From assembly GCF_030811685.1 (NCBI RefSeq), contig NZ_JAUSRF010000008.1, positions 175,003-239,002 on the forward strand: a stretch of DNA of 64,000 bases, in the 5' to 3' direction. The stretch comes from Neorhizobium huautlense. GTDB lineage: Bacteria; Pseudomonadota; Alphaproteobacteria; Rhizobiales; Rhizobiaceae. The notes below the pieces were generated by a model. It was not told where the DNA came from, made no database searches, and saw only the letters and a program-made list of their open reading frames with translations. This document shows, piece after piece, positions 40,743 to 52,415 of the stretch; the first letter of the stretch is position 1; each line of letters opens with the position of its first letter. The translations under genes and the position numbers were made by a program.

Positions 40743-41052
40743 GACGGGTCTCCTCCCTGTCGTTTGTTGCTCCCTGTCAACGTCAGGTAAGGGACCTGCG
40801 TCGTTTCGCCAGTCCATTCCTCCCACATTAGACTTTTCGTCTGTGGGAAAGCCTGAAAATCCCGATGACAGCGGGTTAAGATCGGATTAACGAGGTTTTT
40901 TGCGAGCCGACCGGTGTTGCCGACAATCTGTGACGGCACCTGTCCGCGAAGCGCAGTTTTTTAAGATCCAGGCCTCCGATCGAAATGCAAAACAGGCACG
41001 CCGCCAAAACGCGTGCCCGGTCGTCTGGCAAAACCAACAGATGGGGCGAAAC
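40743..41052. promoter_or_regulatory. Leader/promoter region before the RutG-like permease
   Basis: A 310-base divergent intergenic region. It contains GCG-AAG-CGC followed by AGTTTTTT (40946-40962, terminator-like) and a stem GGCACGC-N9-GCGTGCC (40995-41017) shortly before the permease start. A terminator-like element in the leader of a nucleobase transporter could reflect attenuation by a ligand, but I recognise no purine, preQ1 or other riboswitch core. Confidence 0.4.
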
Positions 41053-42384
41053 ATGAGCGAACAAGGTGGTTATTTCCCGCGCTGGCGGCTGAAGACGGAA
41101 GGGCGCATTCTGCCCGACGAACGTCTGCCGACGGGACAGACGGTGGTGCTGGGCTTCCAGCATGTGGTGGCGATGTTCGGTTCGACCGTGCTTGCGCCGA
41201 TGATCATGGGTTTTGACCCGAACGTCTCCATCCTGTTTTCCGGCATCGCGACGCTGATCTTCTTCATCGCCGTCGGCGGCCGCGTGCCGAGCTATCTCGG
41301 TTCGTCCTTCGCCTTCATCGGCCCGGTTCTGGTGGCAACCGCTGCTGCCGCCGGCGCGCCCAACCCGAATATCGGTCTGGCGCTGGGCGGCATTATCGCT
41401 GCCGGCGCGCTTTACACGATGATCGGTATCATCGTGATGATGGCCGGCCATCGCTGGATCGAGGCGCTGATGCCGCCGGTGCTGACCGGCGCGATCGTTG
41501 CCGCCATCGGCCTCGTGCTTGCTCCGATCGCCATTGCCAGTGCGTCCGGCACCGGTGCTGCGTCACCTGACGGCAGCCAGATTTCGCGCTGGGTGGCGAT
41601 CGCCACGGTTGCTGCTGTGGGTATTGTCGCAGTCTATGCGCCCGGCATGACCCGCCGCCTGCCGATCCTGATCGGCGGTGCCTTCGCATACCTTCTCTAC
41701 CTCGTGCTGGCGAACGGCATGGGTTACGGCGCGCCGATCGATTTTTCCGGTGTTTCCGCCGCCGCATGGTTCGGCCTGCCGACCTTTACCGCGCCGGTCT
41801 TTTCCGGTTCGGCGATCACCCTGATCGCACCTGTCGTCGTCATCCTGGTTGCCGAAAACCTCGGGCATATCAAAGCGATCGGCGCCATGACCGGCCGCAA
41901 TCTCGATCCCTATCTCGGCCGTGCCTTTATCGGTGACGGTGTCGCGACAATGTTCTCCGGCTTCTTCGGCGGCACCGGCATGACCACCTATGCCGAAAAC
42001 ATGGGTGTCATGGCTGTGACCCGCATCTTCTCGACGCTGGTCTTCCTCGTCGCCGCTTTCGTCGCCATCCTGCTGGGCTTTTCGCCAAAATTCGGCGCGC
42101 TGATCCAGACCATTCCGGGACCGGTTCTCGGCGGCCTTTCCATCGTGGTCTTCGGCCTGATTGCCGCGACCGCCGGCCGTATATGGGTTGAAAACAAGGT
42201 CGATTTTTCCGAGCCGCGCAACCTGATCACCGTCGGTGTGGCGCTGGTTCTGGGTGCGGGCAATTTCAAGCTCGACGTCGCCGGCTTTACGCTCGACGGT
42301 ATCGGTACGGCGACGATCGGTGCGATCGTGCTTTACCACGCGCTCGGCTGGGCCAGCCCGCGCAAGGATGCGGACAACGTCTGA
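41053..42384 (+). CDS. RutG-like uracil/pyrimidine permease (NCS2 family)
   Basis: A 443-residue inner-membrane transporter of nucleobase:cation symporter family 2, with about 14 membrane segments. The N-terminus LPTGQTVVLGFQHVVAMFGSTVLAP, GGRVPSYLGSSFAF, the substrate-binding VILVAENLGHIKA, AFIGDGVATMFSGFFGGTGMTTYAENMGVMAVT and IPGPVLGGLSIVVFGLIA closely match E. coli RutG as I remember it. No other rut genes are near, so it may serve general uracil or thymine uptake. ATG 41053 (MSEQGGYFPRW) is preferred; ATG 41041 lies in frame. Confidence 0.88.
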   Translation: MSEQGGYFPRWRLKTEGRILPDERLPTGQTVVLGFQHVVAMFGSTVLAPMIMGFDPNVSILFSGIATLIFFIAVGGRVPSYLGSSFAFIGPVLVATAAAAGAPNPNIGLALGGIIAAGALYTMIGIIVMMAGHRWIEALMPPVLTGAIVAAIGLVLAPIAIASASGTGAASPDGSQISRWVAIATVAAVGIVAVYAPGMTRRLPILIGGAFAYLLYLVLANGMGYGAPIDFSGVSAAAWFGLPTFTAPVFSGSAITLIAPVVVILVAENLGHIKAIGAMTGRNLDPYLGRAFIGDGVATMFSGFFGGTGMTTYAENMGVMAVTRIFSTLVFLVAAFVAILLGFSPKFGALIQTIPGPVLGGLSIVVFGLIAATAGRIWVENKVDFSEPRNLITVGVALVLGAGNFKLDVAGFTLDGIGTATIGAIVLYHALGWASPRKDADNV

Positions 42385-42401
42385 TCCGCAGCAGCAGACT
42401 T

Positions 42402-42425
42402 TCCGGGCCGCCTGATCGGCCCGGA
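42402..42425 (+). terminator. Terminator candidate after the permease
   Basis: TCCGGGCCG-CCTGAT-CGGCCCGGA, a nine-pair GC-rich stem starting 17 bases after the stop codon. No long T-run follows (TCGGCTTTCC), so strength is uncertain. Confidence 0.6.
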
Positions 42426-42530
42426 TCGGCTTTCCATCGGCTCTGCCACCGAGCGCAGATACCGATTGCCTTGCACGCGTCAGTCTGATTTTGTGCAGCC
42501 TGTTGAATGGTTTGCGGGCGAGGGCGTGCG

Positions 42531-43427
42531 ATGGAAAGACTGGCTTTCGCCTATATGAATCTCGATCCCTGGTTGCTGAAGGGTGTCACCATTCTTGCGC
42601 TGGTGCTGGGGTCGCTTGCCTATTATCTGACGCGCTCCTCGTTTCCATCTGTCAGCAGACTGGCCTATCTATGTTGGCTGGCGGTTCTTTTGCCGCTGTC
42701 GGCGTTCGCGTCGCTGATCTGGGTTTATGCGCCGGAGGCGGCGGCCAGCCAATTGCTTCCCGCCCTGATCATCGGCGAGGTCGTGCTTTTCATCCTCATC
42801 GGTTATGCGTTCGGGCCGGTGCTGGCCGGGCGCTCCAACAATGCCTATGGCACTGCCGGGCGCTGGTGGTTCGGTTACATACCTTTCGTCAACCTCGCGC
42901 TGTTCTATACCGCCAGCCGTGAGGCTCGACAGGCGGGCCGGAAATGGCTCTGGCTGGGCGGCGTTGGTTGCGTATTGTCGGGACTGGTCGTTTATGGCGT
43001 CAACGCCCAGGTTCAGAAAATATCCCTGGGCATCGTCTCGAAAATTAGCGCGCAGGAAGGTGCCAGAAATCCTGGCTATACCGCCAGCATGATCAGGGGC
43101 GGGCTTGATGTGCGCCCGCTGCCCGATATGTTGGAAAAGCTCGCCAGTCAGGTGAAAACGCCGCAGCGGGTCGATGAGGCAACCGTTCTTGTCTATGTCG
43201 GATCTCATGGCGATATGCTGCGCTATGAATACGACGTGGCCTCCGAGGCGAGCAGTCTGCCGCCCGTTATCGTGGACCGGATCAGCTCCGTTTTCTGCTA
43301 TGGTGGGCTGGCGCCGGTGATCGAGGCCGGAGCAACCATCAAGGCGATCTATAGCAACAGCGCAAAAATGCTGATGGCCGATCTGGAGATCAACCAGGAC
43401 ATCTGCCGCGCGCTTCCATCGATTTGA
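42531..43427 (+). CDS. Membrane protein of unknown family
   Basis: A 298-residue protein that I do not recognise. Hydrophobic segments lie near residues 10-35, 45-65, 75-100, 112-130 and 140-160. The C-terminal 120 residues form a soluble domain with VDEATVLVYVGSHGDMLRYEYDVASEASSLPP and two cysteines (FCYGG, DICRAL), which may form a disulfide in the periplasm. The last part resembles short stretches seen in other alphaproteobacterial membrane proteins but without a name. ATG 42531 follows GAGGGCGTGCG. Single-gene unit, convergent with the hybrid kinase gene. Confidence 0.7.
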   Translation: MERLAFAYMNLDPWLLKGVTILALVLGSLAYYLTRSSFPSVSRLAYLCWLAVLLPLSAFASLIWVYAPEAAASQLLPALIIGEVVLFILIGYAFGPVLAGRSNNAYGTAGRWWFGYIPFVNLALFYTASREARQAGRKWLWLGGVGCVLSGLVVYGVNAQVQKISLGIVSKISAQEGARNPGYTASMIRGGLDVRPLPDMLEKLASQVKTPQRVDEATVLVYVGSHGDMLRYEYDVASEASSLPPVIVDRISSVFCYGGLAPVIEAGATIKAIYSNSAKMLMADLEINQDICRALPSI

Positions 43428-43444
43428 TCATTGATCGGCACGTA

Positions 43445-45598
43445 TCACTCGCCGCCGATCAGTTCCTTCACCCGTCGGCCGAGTGCATCGGCCACGAAGG
43501 GTTTGGTCATGACCTGCATGCCGCGATCGAGATGGCCGTGGTTGAGGACGGCATTTTCGGCGTAACCGGTGACGAAAAGCACGTTGAGTTCCGGTCGCTC
43601 GATGCGGGCGGCATCCGCCAGCTGGCGGCCGTTCATGCCGTTCGGCATGCCGACATCGGTGATGAGAAGGTCGATATCCGGGCGGGTGTTGAGGATCTTC
43701 AGTGCAGACGGGCCATCTTCCGCCTCCAGCACGGAATAACCGAGATCCTGCAGGATCTCTACTGCGACCATGCGCACCAGCGGTTCGTCATCGACCACGA
43801 GGATGAGGTTCTGACCGCTGGCGACGGGCACCGGTGCATCCTCCACCGCCATGTCCTCGTAGTCGCCTTCGACCGCATGACGCGGCAGGTAAATGCAGAT
43901 CATCGTGCCCTTGCCGAGTTCGGAATAGATGCGCGCGGCACCGCCCGACTGGCCGGCAAAACCATAGACCATGGAAAGGCCGAGCCCGGTGCCCTGGCCG
44001 ATCGGTTTGGTGGTGAAGAAGGGATCGAAGGCGCGCTCGACGATATCGGCCGGCATGCCGGTGCCGGTATCGCTGACACAGAGCGAGATATACTGGCCGG
44101 GCGGCAGGCCACGTTGTGCGGCGGCGCGCTCGTCCAGCCAGCGATTGCCGGTCTCGATGGTCAGCTTGCCGCCTTCCGGCATGGCGTCGCGGGCGTTGAT
44201 GCAAAGGTTGAGAAGCGCGTTTTCCAGCTGGCCGGCATCGACGAAAGACGTCCATAAGCCGCCGGCGGCAACGGTTTCGATGGCGATGCCGGGGCCGACG
44301 CTGCGGGCGATCAGATCCTGCATGCCGGCAACCACGCGGTTGACGTCTGAGGGTTTTGGATCGAGCGTCTGGCGGCGGGAGAAGGCAAGGAGACGCTGGG
44401 TCAGTGCCGCTGCACGTTTGACGGCGGACTGGGCGCCGGTGAGGTAACGGTCGATATCGCCGATGCGGCCCTGCGCGAGGCGCGTCTTCATCAGTTCCAG
44501 GCTGCCGCTGATGCCGGCGAGAATGTTGTTGAAGTCATGCGCAAGCCCGCCGGTGAGCTGGCCGACGGCTTCCATCTTCTGCGCCTGCCGCAACGCTTCC
44601 TCCGCGGCCAGAAGCGCGGTCGTGCGTTCTTCGACACGCTGTTCCAGCGTGTCGTTGAGGGTTCGCAGCGCGGCCAGCGCGCGGTCGCGTTCTGCCTCGA
44701 CGGCGCGACGGTTTTCGATGTCGAGCAGCACGCCCGGAAAATTCAGCGGCTTGCCTTCAGGCGAAAGGTCGACGCGGCCATTGGCTTCTAGCCAGTAATA
44801 TTTGCCGTCGCGGCGACGGGTGCGGTATTGATGGGCATAGGCGCCGCCGCGCGCCAGTGCCTCGCGCATGGCGGCGGCAAGACCGGCCTGATCGTCGGGA
44901 TGAACCGTTTCGACAACCTGTTGCAGGCTCAACCCCACACGGCCGAGCGACGGATCGATACCGAAGGCGGTGGCAAAAGCCTCGTCGACGGTGAACCGGT
45001 TGTTCGGCACATCCCAGAACCATGTGCCGATGATGGCGCCGGCTTCCAGCGCCAACTGCACGCGCTGCACGGCATCACGGGCACGTGCCTCGCTTGCCCG
45101 CAGGGCTTCCTCGGCATGCTTGCGTTCGGTGATGTCGCGGAACAGGACGGAGACCTGCCGCAGGCTGGCCGGTTCCACACGGGTGGCCGACACTTCGATA
45201 AAACGGCCGATGGCGACGAATTCCTGCTCGAACCGCACGACCTGGCCCGTTTCCAGCACGCCGCCATACACTTTCAGCCAGACATCGGCATTGTCCGGCT
45301 CGATCTCGCGCAGACGCTTGCCGACGATATCGGCAATGCCGGTCTGGCGCTCATAACCGGAATTGGATTCGATGTGGACATAGTCGCTCAAGGGCCCATG
45401 CGGACCGTCGATGAATTCGATGATGCAGAAACCGTCATCGATCGCTTCGAACAGGGCGCGGCGGCGGCTTTCCGACGATTCGAGCGCTGCCGCCGTTGCT
45501 GTGTCCGTCTCCGCTCCCACTCGCGATTGTGATGCCCTGAGGCGGGCGACCTCGTCCTGAAGCTCTTCGCGAGAGAGCGATGCGATATCTGAATTCAC
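43445..45598 (-). CDS. Soluble hybrid histidine kinase (PAS-PAS-HisKA-HATPase-REC)
   Basis: A 717-residue cytoplasmic kinase without membrane segments. A coiled N-terminus is followed by two PAS domains (about 45-170 and 180-300; WFWDVPNNRFTVD and HQYRTRRRDGKYYWLEANGRVD), a coiled linker, a histidine phospho-acceptor domain (GGLAHDFNNILAGISG, His354), an ATPase domain (NARDAMPEGG, DTGTGMP, GTGLGLSMVYGF) and a C-terminal receiver (VVDDEPLVRM, DLLITDVGMPNG). The layout recalls light or redox sensors of the LOV/PAS-HK group, but the LOV cysteine motif is absent. The GTG start follows AAAGGTTGCCCG. No separate response regulator gene is adjacent. Confidence 0.92.
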   Translation of the reverse strand: MNSDIASLSREELQDEVARLRASQSRVGAETDTATAAALESSESRRRALFEAIDDGFCIIEFIDGPHGPLSDYVHIESNSGYERQTGIADIVGKRLREIEPDNADVWLKVYGGVLETGQVVRFEQEFVAIGRFIEVSATRVEPASLRQVSVLFRDITERKHAEEALRASEARARDAVQRVQLALEAGAIIGTWFWDVPNNRFTVDEAFATAFGIDPSLGRVGLSLQQVVETVHPDDQAGLAAAMREALARGGAYAHQYRTRRRDGKYYWLEANGRVDLSPEGKPLNFPGVLLDIENRRAVEAERDRALAALRTLNDTLEQRVEERTTALLAAEEALRQAQKMEAVGQLTGGLAHDFNNILAGISGSLELMKTRLAQGRIGDIDRYLTGAQSAVKRAAALTQRLLAFSRRQTLDPKPSDVNRVVAGMQDLIARSVGPGIAIETVAAGGLWTSFVDAGQLENALLNLCINARDAMPEGGKLTIETGNRWLDERAAAQRGLPPGQYISLCVSDTGTGMPADIVERAFDPFFTTKPIGQGTGLGLSMVYGFAGQSGGAARIYSELGKGTMICIYLPRHAVEGDYEDMAVEDAPVPVASGQNLILVVDDEPLVRMVAVEILQDLGYSVLEAEDGPSALKILNTRPDIDLLITDVGMPNGMNGRQLADAARIERPELNVLFVTGYAENAVLNHGHLDRGMQVMTKPFVADALGRRVKELIGGE

Positions 45599-45855
45599 CG
45601 GGCAACCTTTCGAGCAGGCATTCTGCTTAGCATATACGCTTGAACTGGGAAGCTGGTTGCATGCGATCCGGCATTATCCTGCAATAATCATTGCTGATTT
45701 TCGCGTCTGCATGCCGTTGCGAACCTGCGGGAATTGCCGACTTTTTCGGTTGCCCGTCGTGGTGGTGTCGTGCCGCAAAAATTCATATATCGTTCATTTC
45801 TAATTGATGAAGTTATCACTAATTAAGTGATTGCTGAAATAGTGACGCCGTTCCC

Positions 45856-47040
45856 ATGAATTCGAGCGGTGCCGGCATGCTTTCTCTGCGACAGAAACTT
45901 CGCGATTTCGTTTTCCGTCAGGACGGCAATTTCAGCATGATGACGGCATTGATCCTGCCGGTTCTCTTAGGGTCGGCCGGTATGGCGATCGATGCGACCA
46001 ACATGGTCCTGTCGAAAAGCCAGCTGCAGGATGCGACGGATGCGGCCGCGCTGGCGGTGTCGTCGCGGCTGGCGGACAAGACGCTCGACAGCACCAACGG
46101 CTCGGAATACGGCAAGACATTTGTGGCCGGTCGTTTTTCAACGAGCATGGATGCCACCTCGGTCGCCACGCTCAAGGCGGGCACGACTGTTACGGTGACC
46201 ACGACCGCCAACGGCTCCACTGGCAAGACTTTCGTCGTTGCTGTCAGTTCCCGGATGCCGGTGAGCATGACACCGCTGACGCGGCTGCTCTTCAGCAGTG
46301 CCGTGACTGTTTCGGCGGCGAGCACGACAACGAGCGGATACGGCGGTCCGCGCGGCATTTCGATGGAAGTGCTGCTCGACCAGTCGGGCTCCATGCTGGA
46401 AAATACCACCAAATGCGTACTGCAGATCTTCAATATCTGCTTGAGGTACACGACCAAGAATGACGCGCTGAAAGAAGCGGCTGCGGCACTGTTCGATGGT
46501 CTGGACAAGCTCGATCCGAATGCCAAGCTGGTGCGCACCGGCGCCATGTCCTATTCGAGCTTTTTGATCGGGCAATCGGCAATGGACTGGGGCACGACGA
46601 GGGCACGCAAATTCGTGACCGACATGATCGCACCTGTCGGTGGTACGGATGCAACCACGGCCGTTGATACTGCCACCAACAATATCAAGGCCAACACGTA
46701 TGGCACCGACACGGAAAGCGTGGAGCAGAGAAAGAAGAACAACGCCAACGCCGACCGCGTGATCGTGCTGATGACGGATGGCGAAATGACCGGTAACAGC
46801 AATCTCTGGAACCCCACGATCGACAAGAACGTCCGCGACAAGTGCGTGGCGGCCAAAGGGGCGGGCATCAAGATCTATACCGTTGCCTTCATGGCGCCGG
46901 ACAATGGCAAGAGCCTGTTGCAGTTCTGCGCTTCGGCTCCGGGCAATTATTACGAGTCGAATTCCACCGATGCCCTGGTAACGGCCTTTGCCGCGATCGC
47001 CGCAGACATTGGCAAGCAGAACAGCCGACTGACCAACTGA
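45856..47040 (+). CDS. TadG-like protein with von Willebrand A domain
   Basis: A 394-residue protein. The N-terminus has a class III-like signal anchor/pseudopilin segment (FSMMTALILPVLLGSAGMAIDATNMVLSKSQLQDATDAAALA, about 26-70), the pattern of Tad/Flp pilus TadE/TadG proteins. The remainder is a von Willebrand A domain with the metal site DQSGSM (near residue 175) and VIVLMTDGEMTG, interrupted by an insertion with three Cys (about 185-197). No other tad genes are near, so this is a solitary copy. It may act at the cell surface as an adhesin-like component. Confidence 0.85.
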   Translation: MNSSGAGMLSLRQKLRDFVFRQDGNFSMMTALILPVLLGSAGMAIDATNMVLSKSQLQDATDAAALAVSSRLADKTLDSTNGSEYGKTFVAGRFSTSMDATSVATLKAGTTVTVTTTANGSTGKTFVVAVSSRMPVSMTPLTRLLFSSAVTVSAASTTTSGYGGPRGISMEVLLDQSGSMLENTTKCVLQIFNICLRYTTKNDALKEAAAALFDGLDKLDPNAKLVRTGAMSYSSFLIGQSAMDWGTTRARKFVTDMIAPVGGTDATTAVDTATNNIKANTYGTDTESVEQRKKNNANADRVIVLMTDGEMTGNSNLWNPTIDKNVRDKCVAAKGAGIKIYTVAFMAPDNGKSLLQFCASAPGNYYESNSTDALVTAFAAIAADIGKQNSRLTN

Positions 47041-47052
47041 CGGCCGGCCGTC
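47039..47052. terminator. Short palindrome between convergent genes
   Basis: GACGGCCGGCCGTC is a perfect 14-base palindrome that begins within the TadG-like stop codon and ends two bases before the mobB stop. It could form a terminator-like hairpin on either strand, but it lacks a T-tract. Confidence 0.35.
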
Positions 47053-47054
47053 GT

Positions 47055-47570
47055 TTACGCTTTCGGCGGCAGGCCGACCTTTTCCGCGATGAAATCGGCG
47101 ATGCCGTTGGTATCGTCGAGATCGAAGACCGGAATTGTGCTGCCTTCCACGGCATGATCGGCGGCGATGGCGACGATATGCGGATCGCTGGGAGCAAGCG
47201 GTTCGCGATTGGCCGATTCGAGCCGGCGGGCTTCGATCTTCGGCACCGGTTCGCGTTTGTACCCTTCGATCAGCACGAGATCGCAGGGCGCGATGCGGGC
47301 AAGAATGTCTTCAAAACTCGGTTCCGGTTCACCACGCAATTCATGCATGATGGCAAAACGTGTGCCGGAAACGATGGTCACTTCGTGCGCGCCCGCCTCG
47401 CGATGGCGAAAGCTGTCGGCGCCGACCTTGTCGATATCGAAATCATGATGGGCATGCTTGATCGTCGAGATACGGTAACCACGGCGGGTGAACTCGGCGA
47501 CGAGGCGGACGGCCAGGCCCGTCTTGCCGGAATTTTTCCAGCCGGAAATACCAAAAATGCGCTGGGTCAT
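47055..47570 (-). CDS. mobB: Molybdopterin-guanine dinucleotide biosynthesis adaptor MobB
   Basis: A 171-residue P-loop protein: Walker A FGISGWKNSGKTGLAVRLVAEF (residues 5-26), IKHAHHDFDIDKVGADSFRHREAGAHEV, and LVLIEGYKREPVPKIE. It works with MobA to attach GMP to molybdopterin. ATG 47570 overlaps the mobA TGA by one base (TGATG), with GGAG five bases upstream; GTG 47573 is also in frame. The EamA-mobA-mobB genes are linked end to end, so they form an operon. Confidence 0.93.
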   Translation of the reverse strand: MTQRIFGISGWKNSGKTGLAVRLVAEFTRRGYRISTIKHAHHDFDIDKVGADSFRHREAGAHEVTIVSGTRFAIMHELRGEPEPSFEDILARIAPCDLVLIEGYKREPVPKIEARRLESANREPLAPSDPHIVAIAADHAVEGSTIPVFDLDDTNGIADFIAEKVGLPPKA

Positions 47571-48211
47571 CACTGCTCCAGATAGTGTTGCGCCCGGGCA
47601 AAATCCTCGGGCGTATTGACGTTGAAAAACGGATCGCGCGGGCCGGAAGCCGTTTCTTCCGGCTCGAACGCGACCGTGACGTGGTTATGTCGGGCGAAAA
47701 AGGCTTTGACGCGCCGGTTTCCCGGTTCTTTCAGCCAGATTTCCAGATCGTCGACGACGGAGAGTGGCCAGAGCGCATAAACCGGATGCATGTGCCCTTC
47801 GGACGCGGCAATGGCGATCGTTTCGCCATCCGGACAGGCGGCCGTCAGACGGGCAACGAGATCGCGCGGCAGAAACGGCCCGTCGCCGGCGGCGCTTGCC
47901 ATATGGGTATGGTTTGCCTGCGTGGAGAAATGGCGCAAGCCTGCAAGGATGCCGGCAAGCGGGCCCTGATGGTCGGCGAGCGTATCGGGCACTACGGGCA
48001 GGTTTCCGTGTTCGGCAAAGCCGGGAAGGGCATTGACGGCAAGTTTTTTCACCTGCGGTCCAAGACGTTCCGCCACATGGGTGATCATCGGCCGGCCGAA
48101 CAGTGTCATGACCGTCTTTTCCTGCCCCATGCGGCTGGAGCGGCCGCCGGCAAGGATGAGGCCGGTTGTGGTTTCAAAACGGGGTTTTGCAGCGGGCATG
48201 GCTTTTCTCAT
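47570..48211 (-). CDS. mobA: Molybdenum cofactor guanylyltransferase MobA
   Basis: A 213-residue nucleotidyltransferase. The GTP-binding signature is TTGLILAGGRSSRMGQEKTVMTLFGRPMI (about 15-44), with LADHQGPLAGILAGL and SAAGDGPFLPRDLV following. It transfers GMP from GTP to molybdopterin to make the cofactor of DMSO-reductase-type enzymes. It overlaps the EamA stop by one base and the mobB start by one base. moaA is found 5 kb away at 52738. Confidence 0.94.
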   Translation of the reverse strand: MRKAMPAAKPRFETTTGLILAGGRSSRMGQEKTVMTLFGRPMITHVAERLGPQVKKLAVNALPGFAEHGNLPVVPDTLADHQGPLAGILAGLRHFSTQANHTHMASAAGDGPFLPRDLVARLTAACPDGETIAIAASEGHMHPVYALWPLSVVDDLEIWLKEPGNRRVKAFFARHNHVTVAFEPEETASGPRDPFFNVNTPEDFARAQHYLEQ

Positions 48212-49116
48212 CAGGCCGGCGGAGCCGGATCGGTCTCGCCGACGGTCACCTGTCTCCGGCGGCTTTCGCGATAGAAGGTGTAAAGTCCGGAACCGATCAC
48301 AAGCGAAACGCCCAATATCATCCAGTTGTCCGGGATTTCACCAAAGAACAGGATGCCGAAGGCCAGTGCCCAGACAAGGCTGGTATAACGGAACGGGGCG
48401 ACGAAGGATATTTCGCCGGTGCGCATCGCCATGATGATTGTTTGATAGCCGGCTAATACTGCGATCGACGCCAGGGCCAGCAGGCCGTATGTGCTGGAAT
48501 CGAGCGGCTGCCAGCCGCCCATCGGCACGATCAGGAGGGCGCCGAGGACGGTGACGGCTGTTGTGGTGAACAGGCTGACCGAAATCGACGGTATGGTGGG
48601 GTCGACACGTTTGGTGACGAGATCGCGACCGGCGGTGAAGAACACGGCGGTAACGGCAAACAGCGCGTCGGGCACGAAACCTGCCGGGCCCGGCTTCAGA
48701 ATGATCAACACGCCGAGAAAACCGACGCCGATGGCGGCCCAGCGACGCCAGCCGACTTTTTCACCGAGGAAAAGGGCGGCGCCGAGCGTGACGGCAAGCG
48801 GCAGCGACTGGAGAATGGACGAGGCGTTGGCGAAGGGAATACGGCTGAGCGCGGTGAGGTAGGTGAGCGTCGCGCCGATCTCGAAAAAGACCCGCAGCAG
48901 CATGAGCTTGTCGGTGAGCATGCGGCGCGTCGGCAGCGCGCGGAAATGGCGGGCGATCAGGAAAACCAGAACCATGGTCATGGCACCGCGCACGAACATG
49001 ATCTGCGCGACAGTGGCCTGGGACGATGCGGTTTTGACGAGGGCATCGTTGCAGATGAAGACCGCCATGGCGAGCACCATGAAGAGCGCGCCTTTGGAAT
49101 TTGCCGTGCCTGTCAT
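48211..49116 (-). CDS. EamA/DMT-superfamily transporter
   Basis: A 301-residue membrane protein with ten predicted segments in two EamA repeats (GALFMVLAMAVFICNDALVK and so on; the second half begins near FFTAGRDLVTK). It is a drug/metabolite exporter of unknown substrate. Its last codon overlaps the mobA start, so it is cotranscribed with molybdenum cofactor genes. Whether this reflects function is unknown. ATG 49116 has GGGGAGAGACAAGC upstream and is preferred over an in-frame ATG at 49149. Confidence 0.88.
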   Translation of the reverse strand: MTGTANSKGALFMVLAMAVFICNDALVKTASSQATVAQIMFVRGAMTMVLVFLIARHFRALPTRRMLTDKLMLLRVFFEIGATLTYLTALSRIPFANASSILQSLPLAVTLGAALFLGEKVGWRRWAAIGVGFLGVLIILKPGPAGFVPDALFAVTAVFFTAGRDLVTKRVDPTIPSISVSLFTTTAVTVLGALLIVPMGGWQPLDSSTYGLLALASIAVLAGYQTIIMAMRTGEISFVAPFRYTSLVWALAFGILFFGEIPDNWMILGVSLVIGSGLYTFYRESRRRQVTVGETDPAPPA

Positions 49117-49356
49117 GCTTGTCTCTCCCCCGGACGCATCACGCTTCATCGCCCGAAAAACGGGAATCGGAGCTGGACCGATGGCATGAGGACGTGGCCC
49201 TCATTAAAGCGGTTTTGCGGAAATGAAAACGTTTGCGGACGTTATCTGATAATCGCGACCATCTGCCGCCGCAAAATGAAGCTTTTCCGTGCATCGTTAA
49301 CGCTTGTTCAATTCAATTTTCAGAGTGTGAGTGAATCTCGCATGAGGCGGGAATGA

Positions 49357-51975
<2,619 letters not shown>

Positions 51976-52006
51976 GGCCAGCTGATTGCCTCTAATCGAT
52001 AATGTG

Positions 52007-52046
52007 TTGCCTCGGAAATCCGTGTAAGGGTTTTCGAGGCAATTTT
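52007..52046 (+). terminator. Terminator after the chemoreceptor gene
   Basis: TTGCCTCGGAAA (52007-52018) pairs with TTTTCGAGGCAA (52031-52042), with a one-base offset at the G, followed by TTTT. It is 31 bases after the receptor's stop. Confidence 0.75.
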
Positions 52047-52121
52047 CATGGGCCTAGTACGTGCCTCTCGCGGCTTGCATTTGGAGGGAGGGCTGCGCAT
52101 CAGGCTTGAAACTCTTGCGCT

Positions 52122-52415
52122 TCAGTAGCCAGCTTCGCGCTGATGGCGAAAAGCCAGAATATAGATGATGTCTTCTGCCGGATGAAAACGGTAGAGAGCG
52201 ACATATCCGCTGTGACCGAATGGGATCAGCAATTCCCGCAGGCTTTCAGTGCCCGAGGCGGGGCGTCCAATTTCCGGCGATTGCTCCAGCATGCTAAAAT
52301 GATGGGCAATGGTTTTTATGGCCCGAACGGACGAGGGGGCTCCCGCTTTCACAAGAAATTGCCGGCATCGCTCCATGCCAAGAAGCGCGCCGCGCGTAAC
52401 AATTACTTGTGGCAC
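52122..52415 (-). CDS. ParE-type toxin
   Basis: A 97-residue RelE/ParE-superfamily toxin: helical N-terminus QVIVTRGALLGMERCRQFLVKAGAP, then the beta-sheet core (MLEQSPEIGRPASGTESLRELLIPFGHSGYVALYRFHPAEDIIYILAFRHQREAGY). The conserved ILAFRHQRE ending is typical. The GTG start overlaps the antitoxin's last codons by 13 bases, so it is translated after the antitoxin. ParE toxins poison gyrase and RelE toxins cut mRNA; the sequence favours the ParE type. Confidence 0.88.
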   Translation of the reverse strand: MPQVIVTRGALLGMERCRQFLVKAGAPSSVRAIKTIAHHFSMLEQSPEIGRPASGTESLRELLIPFGHSGYVALYRFHPAEDIIYILAFRHQREAGY

